From assembly GCF_020283565.1 (NCBI RefSeq), contig NC_060059.1:503501-567500 (forward strand): a DNA stretch of 64,000 nucleotides, read 5' to 3'. Below the pieces are notes generated by a model that saw only the letters and a program-made list of their open reading frames with translations, had not been told where the DNA came from and ran no database searches. Position numbers and translations under genes: made by a program. Positions within the stretch are counted from its first letter, which is position 1. Every line of letters begins with the position of its first letter. This document shows, piece after piece, positions 39,716 to 50,673 of this stretch. Source of the DNA: Trifolium pratense (lineage: Eukaryota > Streptophyta > Magnoliopsida > Fabales > Fabaceae).

Positions 39716-41370
39716 TACAGATTTAATATTAACCGATGATCAATTGATACAATATGCACCAGCAGATATTGAGATGATGTTACGTAGTTGTCGGAAGAGT
39801 TTAAAAGATTATCCTCCAATGCTTAGAGCAGACACATCATTAGTTCCTGATATATACACGACGAATTGAATTATAACAGACAATCATTAGCTGAGGAACA
39901 TGTTAGATTGATGTCAACTATGACTTCAGAGCAACGTAAAGTATATGACACAATCATAACAAGAGTTAACGAAAACAAACCTAATGTGTTTTTTCTTTAT
40001 GGTTATGGCGGTACATGGAAGACATTTACCTGGAGGGCCATGTCAGCCGCATTACGCTCAAAAGGTGAAATAGTTTTAACAATTGCCTCAAGTGGGATCG
40101 CTGCATTGCTTATACCTGGCGGTAGAACAACACATTCAAGGTTTTGTATTTCTCTAAATGTTGAGGAGTTTTCAACATGTACCATAGTTCCTAAAAGCCC
40201 TTTGGCACTATTAATACAAAAAGCAAAGCTCATTATATGGGATGAAGCACCAATGATGCACAAACACTGTTTCGAAGCTGTTGATCGAACTTTAAAAGAT
40301 ATTCTCAAGTCTGTTGATGAAAAAATAAACACATTCCCTTCGGTGGAAAAATTGTTGTTTTTTGCGGAGATTTTAGACAAATTCTACCAGTAATATCCAA
40401 AGGTACAAGGCCAGAAGTTGTTCACGCTACTATTAATTCTTCGGTTCTTTGGAATTTTTGTGAAATTTTAACATTGAGTAAAAACATGAGGCTTCTCGGT
40501 GGTGCTTCGAGTGCAGACGTTGAACAAAGAAGATTGTTTTCTGAATGAGTTTTGAGTGTTGGCGATGGAGAAATTGGAAATGACAACGACGATGATTTAG
40601 AACTTGACATTCCATCAGATTTATTGATTCCAAATTCAGGTGATCCTCTTGCTTCTATCGTTGAAAGTACATATCCTCAACTTTTACAAAACATGAACGA
40701 TATAACGTATTTCCAAAATAGAGCTATACTAGCTCCTAAAAATTCAATAGTCGACACAATAAATGATTATATGTTGGATTTAATTCTCGGTGAAAAAAAA
40801 ACATATTTGAGTTATGATACTCCACTCACACAAAATGTAGACGGTCAAACAGTGTATGATGTTCATACTTCCGAATTTTTGAACACGATTTCTACGTTAG
40901 AACTTCCAAATCACAAGTTGAGACTTAAAGTTGGAGTTCCAGTTATGCTATTAAGGAATTTAAATAAAAAATTAGGATTATGCAATGAAACAAGACTTAT
41001 TATTACGAGATTGAGAAAACGTGTTATTGAAGGAAAAATTATTTCAGGAAGTAATATTGGTGATCAGGTTTTCATACCTAGATTTTCTCTTACACCATCT
41101 GACGTGACAATTCCTTTTAAATTTCAACGGAGACAATTTTCTATAATGATTTCTTTTGCGATGACTATTAATAAGAGTCAGGGACAATTTTTAAAGCATG
41201 TTGGGATATATTTTCCGTCGCCAGTGTTTTCAAATGGTCAGTTGTATGTTGCAATTTCAAGAGTTACTTCTAGAAAATGATTAAAAATATTGATCATCGA
41301 TAAAGATGGTGAAGATACGAATATGACTTCGAATGTGGTCTATAAGGAAGTCTTCCGTAATATAACATAA
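39716..41370 (+). pseudogene. Helitron RepHel helicase (PIF1-like) pseudogene, 5'-truncated
   Basis: C-terminal helicase half of a Helitron transposase. Readable parts: SLKDYPPMLRAD, then SEQRKVYDTIITRVNE, the Walker A region FFLYGYGGTWKTF, Walker B LIIWDEAPMM, then LDIPSDLLI, ITYFQNRAILAPKN, LKVGVPVMLLRNLN and the end MTINKSQGQFLKHVGIYFP with LYVAISRVTSRK. It is broken: a frame change near 39866, another near 40360 (in the GDFRQ motif region), a premature stop at about 40546, and a stop at 41278 before the family's usual end. Walker A has Trp where the second conserved Gly before Lys is expected. The replication-initiator half and Helitron 5' end are not found; similarity begins abruptly near 39716 after an AG, possibly an old intron boundary or truncation. 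Confidence 0.85.
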
Positions 41371-41503
41371 TTTTCTTTGTATGAATATTTATCCAAAATT
41401 ATTGTTGAACTATCGTTTAATGTTACTCAACTTTTTTCATATACATTACATTATTGGAATTATCATATCTTATTTAATCATTATATATCTTACAGCTAAT
41501 CAG

Positions 41504-41533
41504 ACCCGTGCACCGCACGGGTCGATGTTCTAG
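41504..41533 (+). mobile_element. Helitron 3' terminus (hairpin plus CTAG)
   Basis: ACCCGTGC (41504-41511), loop ACC, GCACGGGT (41515-41522) form a perfect 8-bp stem. Seven bases later the element ends in CTAG (41530-41533), followed by T. This matches the Helitron 3' signature and lies about 130 bp beyond the helicase relic, so it probably closes the same element. Confidence 0.85.
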
Positions 41534-42419
41534 TAATACTTAATAAGCAATTAATAATCAATCTCCAACTTAGTACCTCCTAAAATGTTTTAACAAATTC
41601 CGCCAATAACTCTACATCAATTATATTTTAACGATAGTATATTTTAGCGAATAGAAAGTTGTTATAAACATATTTTAATAAAAGAAATTTGTAGGGTCCG
41701 ATGAGAATTGAGAACCAATGCTCATTGCAAAACCTTTGCTCAATAAGCATTAAGCACCCATTTTATTTTCCTCTCCAATGGTTGTACTTAGTTGGTACTG
41801 CTTTTTACGAGGTAAAACCTCTCCATTGGAGAGGGTCTAATTTCCTTGTTGTTACTACTTATATTTTGTGGTGTGACATAAACCTCCTTTGCTTTAAATG
41901 AAAGACAAATTTGAGTACGAGCCTTGACCACATGATTCATAGCTATGTCCATCCCATCCTTCAAGATCGATCATGATAAGGAATTACCCCCATATTCAAT
42001 TGTAATGCGGATACTTCTACTAATGTTTTGGCTCTTTATCATGGCCTAAAGATTGATGTTGTCTCATCTCCTTGTAGATGTTGATTCTTTAATGCCATTG
42101 TTGTCTTTACCGAGTTTTTACCACAAACACTTGCATGCAGCCGGCCTCTTAATTATCTCAAATATCCTTTGTTAATTCAAAACATGATTTGGATAATGTC
42201 AAGTGTGAAGTGTATGGGAGGCAAATCAAATCAATGCCTAGATTTCCTTGCAAAGCTATGCCATTATAATGCATTTGTTCGTATACAATTTTGGATTCAC
42301 TCCTTCGAGCTTCCAACACTCTTTCTTTTCTTTTAGAGTGTCTTTGTTTTGTTAAAAATAAATAAAGATTTGACGGAACAATTCTAATTTACTTTATTTG
42401 ATTTAAAAATTATGGAGTT
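41534..42419. other. Intergenic DNA, nothing recognised
   Basis: Between the Helitron end and the retroelement relic. Short frames such as 41701-41901 have no domain. Composition is typical of the surrounding spacer. Confidence 0.4.
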
Positions 42420-42640
42420 TTATTTTGACAATGTTATGGGCGGTCTTTATGATACGATTAAAACTTTCAACTTTAGCAATTTTGCTAGCAAGGACATCAT
42501 TCCCCTAACGCTTAATATGTTTTGGTGAGTGGCATTTTTGATAAAATTGTTCAAGACATGAAAGTTGATTTTGACCTGACCACAAAACAAAAAGATATTT
42601 TGGATGATGTTTGAAAGCAGCACATGCTCAAGATTTTTCT
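42420..42640 (+). pseudogene. Second fragment of the reverse-transcriptase-like relic family
   Basis: The plus strand, with stops and a frame change, reads FDNVMGGLYDTIKTFNFSNF, SKDIIP, then DKIVQDMKVDFDLTTKQK and KIFLLAINV. This parallels the copy at 15455-16300 (FDIVFDSLRN...FDFNGFTSKDTVPHKAQ). Highly decayed. Confidence 0.45.
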
Positions 42641-42711
42641 TCTAGCTATCAATGTCAGCCCGACGCATTTTGAGTCCCGGGCCAAACTAAAAATTGAGGC
42701 ACTTTAGGCTC

Positions 42712-43592
42712 TGTTTGGCAAAAATATCGGTTGACTGATAAACTAGCTTATAGCCGATGGCTGATAGCTTATAGTTGATGGTTGATGACTTATTGCTGAT
42801 AAGCTAATTGAAGTGTTTGATAAAATTAGCGGTTCAACTGACTGATAAACGTAAAATGACATAAAAGGTCATTCTTAATATATAATAAAACCTCTTGTAA
42901 TTTTTTTTTATAAAATCTATATCTAATTAATATTTAAGAGACTTCAAATTTAGTTATTTAAATTTATTAATTTAATATATCTTTTATATATTATTAAATT
43001 AAATTTTATTCTTTAAAATTTTGTTTTAAATTTATTTTCCTTCCAATTATTATACTTTATAAAAAAGATTAAACATAACATTTTTTAGGTTTTATAACAA
43101 ACAAATTTATTTAACATTTTTTAGGTTTTTATAACAAATATAGGTACATACAGGTAAGAACAAGCAATTTCCTTATACGGAGTAAAATATATATATAAAA
43201 GGATTAATCAAAAGTAATGATACAATAATACTAGTATAAAAATAAAACAGTGATAATATAGGGGTTCTTAGAGTAACGTCTCAAGAATAAAAATAGGGAC
43301 AAACGTAAAAAAATAATACAGTATATAACATACTTATTTTGTTTTTAATTGTAATAAATTTTAAAGGATAAAAATGTATTTAAGATAAAATTATAAGGGT
43401 AAAATTGAAAGAAAAAATGATAAGCTAGAAGCTATAAGCTATAAGTTTAGAAGCTACTTGAAATAGCTTATTGAAAATAAGCTATAAGTCAGTAAAATAA
43501 GCTATAAACTCTTTCTGAAAAGACTGTTACTAAAGAAGTCTTTTAACTTATAAGCCATAAGACATAAGTTATAAGCTAGTTTTTTTAGAATA
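42712..43592. mobile_element. Non-autonomous DNA transposon-like element, about 0.9 kb
   Basis: The left end GGCTCTGTTTGGCAAAAATA leads into repeated GATAAGCTA/AGCTTATAG words; the right part (43420-43580) holds many inverted copies of AGCTATAAG and ATAAGCTAG. This subterminal array in both orientations is typical of hAT-like or related MITEs in plants. The right terminus is not clean, so ends are approximate. AT-rich, no ORF. Part of its interior resembles 54650-54710. Confidence 0.45.
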
Positions 43593-43888
43593 GGAGATTT
43601 TAGTAAAATTGTTCGGTCCTTACCAACCTAAATTGCATCCTATTTAGTTGGTAGGAGGATCACGGGTAAGATTTGTATTCACAACGATTTTACAATTTTT
43701 TTTTTGATAAAAACAAAGTTTATTCTTTTCACAACAAGAAAAGAAAGAAGAAGTTATGTACAGTACACCTTGCAAGAAGAAAAACTGATTTATAGTTATC
43801 CAAAAAATAGTGATTTGTTCAATTCAAGTCGAAGAACAAACAGAACAGAAGTGATCATCATCATCAGTGTTTCATTTCATCACTCACG

Positions 43889-45983
43889 ATGTCAGCCCTT
43901 AAACTGAGCGCAACTGCTTCTATCTACTATGTCCGTTCCGCCACCACCACCACTAAACCCTTATTCATATCATTCTCAAACACTATCTCTTCTTCCAGAA
44001 ACATTCACCAACAACACTCACGCATCAGGTACATCCCCTCCACAACTAAATTCCCAATTTCTTCTAATCAAACCAAACCCTCCTCTTTCTCCGACAACAA
44101 CAATTTCGCCGGCTTTTCCGGAAAACCTCTAGTTTCCAACGTTCCATCACCGCCACAGTCACAGCCACAACCGGAACCTTCTAAATTGCTCACTTTGCCC
44201 ACTATTTTAACTCTTGGCCGTGTCGCCGCCGTGCCGCTTCTTGTTGCCAGTACGTGTTGTGTTGTGTTGCTCTTTGCATATTACAATTTCGCATTCAATT
44301 TTATTTATTAATTATTGTGTATGTATTTAGCTTTCTATATGGATGGTTGGCGAGGAACAACTGCTACTACCACAATTTTCATTGCTGCTTCTTTTACAGA
44401 TTGGCTTGATGGTTATATTGCTCGCAAGGTTTTTCATTTTAATTTCAAACACCACTAACTAACTAACTCTGCACTTTTATTTTATCACTTTTTTATTTTT
44501 CTAAAATTTTCAATTTACAATGCAGATGAAGTTAAAATCTTCATTTGGTGCATTCTTAGATCCTGTAGCTGACAAGGTATTTTCCCTATTCTTTACTTTA
44601 TTCAATACAATATATGTGATTGTGATGTGACATACATGTTTTCTATTCAATGCAGCTTATGGTTGCCGCGACATTGGTCTTATTATGTACTAGACCTTTG
44701 GATGCTGGTGTATTCGGCCAAGCACCCTGGTTACTCCCTATACCTTCCATTGCCATCATTGGTAGAGAGGTAATACATAAGTTATAAGCTATTCTTTACT
44801 TCACCGGAACCGTGGGAGGGTCCTTCTTCGTGTATCGCCAAATTCATATTGTATTGTTGCTTTTCTTTTGTTCTCTGTCCTTTTTCATATTGTATTCTTT
44901 GATGTTTTGTTGGTAATGTGTTTATGTGTACAAAATACAAATACAAATAGATGAACTCTTTCTAGACCAACTTACCAGGACAGTGAAATTGATGTTTGCT
45001 GCAACGGTTGAAGAATAAGAATTACTAATGATCTTATTTTTCACATTATTGAATGAACCAGGCCAAAGTAAAGGTGTTAAGTAATAATTAGTTTTCCTTT
45101 GGATCTCCAATGGTTGTTTCTCAAGCAGTTGATGCTGATCTACTGTCTTAACCTATAGCGCTCTGTAGGCAAAATCTGTGATAGTTTAATTAGGTCGCAC
45201 ATTTTGTTGCCATCTCATGTATATACCAGTAATTGCATTGTATTTTGCTTTCGCATGTCAATGATGCATATTTAATATACCATCACCCAAAAGCTTAATT
45301 ATTTGACCGGACATAGATTCATATTTATATGGTAAATAAGTCATACTCTCATGCAATCATGCGTATTCCTCATACTTTGTATGATTTATTGGTTTTACAT
45401 TAGTTACCAAATCAGATTCCTTATATTTTTTTCTTGTGACTTGGAAAATAGATAACCATGTCTGCTGTCAGGGAATGGGCGGCTTCCCAGGATAGTAAGC
45501 TTTTAGAGGTTTGTTTCATCTCCTGTACAGTTGAATAAACTAGCTGTTATTAGCATAAAGTTCCGAGCTTACTTCATGAAACTTGTTATAATAGGCTGTT
45601 GCTGTAAATAACTTGGGGAAGTGGAAAACAGCTACGCAGATGACGGCTCTAGCCATCCTCCTTGCGACCCGGGACTCGAGGTATTTGTTTTCTTTGTATT
45701 TTGAGGATATATGTAGTTATTAATGGATCTGCGACGAAAAGAAAAATTATGTGAAAACTCATTTGTAAATGAGCTAATAACTTGATCTAAACTTCAAAAT
45801 TGTGTTTTAAGCACTGTCATTGACTGATAGGATTTTCTGTCTTTTCTAATTAATCTTTTCAGTCATGGAGTAGCTGCCTTTGCAGTGGGGTCTGGTGTTG
45901 CTTTGCTTTATACTTCAGCAGGGCTTGCCTTATGGTCATTGGTTGTATATATGAGAAAAATTTGGAAGGTGTTGTTGAGGTAG
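43889..45983 (+). CDS. PGPS: Phosphatidylglycerophosphate synthase (CDP-alcohol phosphatidyltransferase)
   Basis: Transfers the phosphatidyl group of CDP-diacylglycerol to glycerol-3-phosphate, the committed step to phosphatidylglycerol (thylakoids) and cardiolipin (mitochondria). Seven exons: 43889-44249, 44331-44428, 44526-44576, 44656-44769, 45452-45508, 45595-45680, 45863-45983; they join in frame to 295 residues. The first 110 residues are Ser/Thr/Pro-rich and poor in acidic residues, fitting a plastid or dual plastid/mitochondrial targeting peptide. The catalytic signature DGx2ARx8Gx3Dx3D is complete, spanning exons 2-3 (DGYIAR, then a Gly eight residues on, then AFLDPVAD). Hydrophobic segments LLTLPTILTLGRVAAVPLLV, a stretch with LMVAATLVLLC and a C-terminal one before VYMRKIWKVLLR suit a multi-pass membrane enzyme. 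It matches Arabidopsis PGPS1/PGPS2 (At2g39290/At3g55030); the neighbouring Rab-GAP is also its neighbour there. Confidence 0.93.
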
Positions 45984-47237
45984 CATGCCTGATGCTCCAT
46001 GTATTTGGCATATATATATTCCATTTTTTGTGGCTCCGGTTCTCCAATATTTACTGACACACGAAAGGGAGCTGCATTTTTAGTGGCATGTAAATGTATT
46101 TATTCTGCGAATTGTCTAACTAGACAGCACCATTTCTTCTATTCCTGAAAATTATCTGCACACATTTTTGCCCTCAGTCACTCTAGGAAATAAAAAGGAA
46201 GAAAGAAGGCAACTAGATTTTGGAGTCATTGAAGCTTTGCCACAAGAGAAAATTCAAAACAGGAATTATTGTAGGTCGGACCATAGTTTTCTTTTCAATT
46301 ACCTTTCTTCCTGTATGTTATTATTCATTATGTATAAGCACACCAGTTAAATTACAATGTATACTTATGGTTAATATCTATTACTGCTTGTGCTCTTGCA
46401 ACTATGTGCATAGTAAAGCGTAGATCATATGAGTAGATTAGTTTTATTTGAACAAACAATAAAACTTTATAGTATCATGTATACTAGTTAATGTGGATGT
46501 CATGAAGTTTAACTTGCTTTTATACTGTTGACTCTAGTTGGACAATCAACTTAATTAAATAATTATAACACAAACCCTGATCATCTGTGTTTATGTACAA
46601 GTTATTTTCTTTAACAATTGATAAAATAAAGTCCAAGTGTTTTTGTATAAGCTATACACTGTTTCATAAGTCTTTTTTTTTACAAAGCTTATGAAGATAA
46701 GTTAGAAAATCTTGTTCAAAAAAGATAAGTTAGAAAATATTTTATGGACATAGTTTTTCTCATAAAATTCTTTCAAACAGTCTCATATAAGCTTTATGTT
46801 TAGGTGATAAGTTCAAATAAATATTCAAGACAAACCTTTATTATTCAATGGAGTTTACTATTACAAATGCCCTAACAATTGACTTGGCGACTGCCTCAAT
46901 ACTGACTCGATAATATCAATTTGGGTTCAAGATAATAATAATAATAAATAATGAACATGTAAGTCGCACGATCATCTTCACATATTCTAATCATTGGTTC
47001 ACTATGTGGCATTTTCCGGATGAAGTAGTCTATCCGGTGATGGGCGCTCGGAGCATGATTCCTGGATATAGTGCATTTGACACTTATTTTCCGATCAATC
47101 TTGTCACTCTTGACTTGTGCTGTGATGGCAAACATTGGATTCATGGATTGGCCTACAAATAAGAATTGATCAGCAATTGAGTAGCATTGTGAATTCAAAT
47201 AATGCATTTAGTTCAGTAAAGTAACTAAAGTTCAATC
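45984..47237. other. Convergent intergenic region between PGPS and GSTL
   Basis: Holds the 3' UTRs of both genes. About 46620-46815 is a MITE-like stretch (repeated GATAAGTTAGAAAAT, AAGCTTATGAA). The minus-strand frame 46896-47207 shows no domain; it probably belongs to the GSTL 3' UTR. Confidence 0.4.
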
Positions 47238-49687
47238 TTATGATACCAGGAAGCGCTTCTTGTAACTTTCAACAAGCTCCTTAGGATCAGAACGGGTTAT
47301 TTTGTAGCCTTCAATGTTGTTTATTCCCTGTAGTAAGAGCACAATTTTAATTCTCTAGTGAAGCTCAGGATACGAGTTTAGGCAATGTGGAACCTATCCA
47401 TGTGAGCAGAACACATGTGGGTTGACACTTGACAAGTATTTATTAGGTCCAAGGACACAAGGTCATCCGAGGTTCAATCTTTATTGTCCTGGTTCTGGAA
47501 GCTACTGAAATTGTTAAATGGCAGCTTGTATGTCTAAGTATATGGTTGGACTCACGATGAGTTTAACGAATCAATGTGGCATAATTCTGCAAAGCTTACC
47601 ATAAATCCAAACATACACTAACTTCCAGAACCATTACACTGAATTGTTAACTCAGTGGTAAGAGTTTAACCTTATAACCTCAAGGTACTGAGTTCAACCA
47701 TATACTGATGTTAATGCAATGACAGGTAGATTTCCCATGTTGTGAAATATTTTCTCACTAACCATGATAAACAACATACATAAATAAGATTTTAAGGTAT
47801 TCTCTACCTCAATCCATGCTGCCAGTTTAGGCCTGCCTATTGTAATGTCATAATTTTTCACATCCCTTAAAAACGGTTGAAATCTTTCTATGAAAGGAGC
47901 ATATGCTATATCCACCTGAAATTAATCCAAAATTTTGACAAGTTCAATTCAATGTGAAAGTAGACTATGCAGTGTCATTATGAATCAAAGATAAATATAC
48001 TGACCAGACTGAATTGGCCAAGGAAGAAAGGTCCATTATCATGTTTGGAGAGAACAGTCTCAAGGTAATCAAATGCAGTGCCTAATGAACCACAATATAA
48101 GGTCAGTGATGATACTTTTACACAAAACAGAACTCATATTCATTCGATTATTTCTTCTCCGGATTTAAGTTAAATCATTTAACACTTCTCTTAGATCATA
48201 GATGCTTGTGTGTTTGTATGTAACAAAACAACATCAACAAAGAAAGTTTCATTTTACCAGCCTCAGTCACATCTCCTCCTTTAAACGAAGAAACTACGGT
48301 CTTGTAGAATGTATCCGTGTAAGATAGCAACTTTTCAGCAAACTCCTTATCATCAGGAACCTGTTTGTTAAACAGCTAAGTTTCTGTTTAAATTTTGGAC
48401 CAGAAAATAAATATCAAAAATGAAAAAAAGTATGTATCTTACAGTAGGGAAAAGGGAGGGGCCTTCAAAGTGAGTGTCAATATATTTAATCAGATCAAGA
48501 CTCTCTCCTCTAACTTCATTATTGTGTTCTAGAGATGGAACCTAGACTTGGAAATACATCAAAACAACATTATTTAGAGTGTGATGTACTTGAAATTCCA
48601 CAACAAACATATTAGATCAAACATATCATGGTTTTGGAACAAAGAAATAAGGTTAAATGTTATATGGACCTTGTTGGCTGGGTAGACTTTGTCCTTATAC
48701 CAGGAAGGCCTGTCTTGCAGATCAATAGGAACCAACTCTATCTTGTCCTGCAATCCCTGCTTCCAACAAATAGAAATCTTGTTACTATCATATCAAATAA
48801 ATTGTGAAAACCACACACCATTAAGATGGTTTTTGGATATACAACTTAATTAAGTGTTTGTTCAATATGCAATAGGAGAGGGGTTAGAGCAAACTCAGCA
48901 TAAGCTGAAAACTCAATCAATAACAATCGTCAGATCATTAAAAATGTTTGACTTTAATCACAACTAGTCATCAAGTCACGTATATTAATGATTATGATTT
49001 GTGTATCAAAATTAAACTAATAAACTGCAGAGGGGTTTATGAAAAAATAATAATAACCTTAGAGTTACGGGCGATCCATACACGCTGAGCATAGGGGCAT
49101 TTGTAGGAGATGTACAACCTTGAGTTCACTCAAAGCCACAAGAATACATTTAATTTGATGTAATTTGTATTTATCTGTTTGGTGAAAAAGAAGATAAGAA
49201 AGAAAGAAAGAAAGAAACCTGGTAGTTCCATCAAATAAGGAAGGTGGAGGTGAAGTTGAAGTAAGAGGTGGTGGTAGAACTTCTTGCACCCTTTAGAGTT
49301 CACAATATATAATAGAGAAACAAAGATAACAAAAATAAAACAAGTTTAGTTAGAAAGAAGCTAGCATAATTAAAGAGAGATACACTACTGAGCTCAGTTT
49401 AGCCTCAGCGCAGCACTCAGCAGGCAAACAAAGAAACAAACATACTTTGTCATGGCTATCGTTGGCGCGGGAACTCGACTCAATTTTCTAACAGAATTAA
49501 GCTGCCTCCGAAGGTGAAGCTTATTATGAAATGAATAATTATGGAAATGGATGGAAGTTGTGGAAATGAAAGAAAGAGAAGAAGTAACCAAAAGTTGTGG
49601 CCTTGCTGAGACTGAGAACAAGCTATTATTATTGGTTGGTAATGACGATGTTATAGCCATCATTCTTATATGATGAATATTCATCAA
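47238..49687 (-). CDS. GSTL2: Lambda-class glutathione S-transferase, plastid-targeted (GSTL2-like)
   Basis: Thiol transferase that reduces glutathionylated metabolites such as flavonol-quinone adducts. Nine exons: 49446-49687, 49219-49290, 49058-49118, 48670-48756, 48443-48541, 48258-48360, 48005-48081, 47808-47915, 47238-47327; they join in frame to 312 residues. The thioredoxin-like domain contains RLYISYKCPYAQRVWIARN; Cys replaces the catalytic Ser, as in lambda and DHAR classes. NKVPSLEHNNEVRGESLDLI is the glutathione-binding VP...ES region, and the all-helical C-domain has GPFFLGQFSLVDIAYAPF. It ends KKRFLVS. The first 75 residues are Ser/Arg-rich and acid-poor, fitting a plastid transit peptide. 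Translation could start at the first Met (49687) or at Met9/10 (49660), the latter giving MAITSSLPTNNN. Order and class fit Arabidopsis GSTL2 (At3g55040). Confidence 0.92.
47640..47700 (+). repeat. Possible tRNA-derived SINE fragment in a GSTL intron
   Basis: TTAACTCAGTGGTAAGAG resembles a pol III A box and GTACTGAGTTCAACC a degenerate B box, about 45 bases apart, as in tRNA-derived SINEs. No A-tail or target-site duplication is found. Confidence 0.3.
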
Positions 49688-50673
49688 TCTATGGTGATGC
49701 AGCTTAGATCTTCCTCACTCTATTTTCAGGTTTCACATGTTCACATCCTTTTTTAACGAACGTGTGGCCATGGCACTATCTATAGATGAATTCTTAAATA
49801 AAATTTTAGCCCCCCACAATTATAGCAGTTTTAGGTTGTAGTCCATGTAAATTTTTTCGTTCAGTTTTCGTCCCTACAAATATAAAAGCAGTTGCTTTTA
49901 ACCCCTAACATCACCTTATTCCGTCACGTGGCATGATTATATTGGACCACGCAACACTAAAACAACAATTTTTTTGGTATATAAGTGAAGTGTATTTTTT
50001 TTTATTTACTAGTAATAGTAATAGTAATACTAATGTTAATAGTAAAATGATAAAATCCCTTCTATCTCATAACAAGAAGATGATTACTCATCCAACTCCC
50101 TTAAATGCGAAAGAGAACATCATCATGCTTCATATCACCTAAGATTCATATCTACCATTTTCTTAAAATTCAAAGTATTATTAATTTAATGCAAATAGCT
50201 CATTCTTTGTTTAAGTTTACCATTATCTATCACAATGCTTGATAAGTCAAGTGGAATCGTTTTTTGAACTCTCATGACAAATATTACCATCCTCTATCAC
50301 AACTCTTGGTTCTTCATGTGTAAATAATAATGACCAAATCTGATGATTGATGAATATATGTAAATATATATTTCTCAAATAAAACTTGGGAAAAAACTCA
50401 TGTATCTGTTATTCTGTGAGGCTCAGTCTCAAGTGTAATAATGTCTTTCTATGGAATGAATAATGTGGGGAAAAAATAATTAAACATTACATAAAAAACT
50501 TGATGGAAAAGAAAAAGAAAATAAGTCAGAGATAGAGAGGGAGGAAATTTGTTCTTGAAAGTTGAAACTATTATATCCCAGGAATGGTATGGGACTGAGA
50601 AGAAGAAAATTTACACTTGGAATACAAATTTAAGAGATGATGGAGAACTTTCAATTGATACCAAAATCTCAAA
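49688..50673. other. Spacer between GSTL and PP2C
   Basis: GSTL promoter on one side and PP2C 3' UTR on the other. About 49805-49935 contains a dispersed-repeat-like sequence (TTCGTCCCTACAAATATAAA). No gene supported. Confidence 0.4.

Noticed and set aside
46896..47207. 103-codon frame downstream of GSTL on the minus strand
   Set aside because: No similarity recognised and GSTL has its own stop at 47238; likely 3' UTR.
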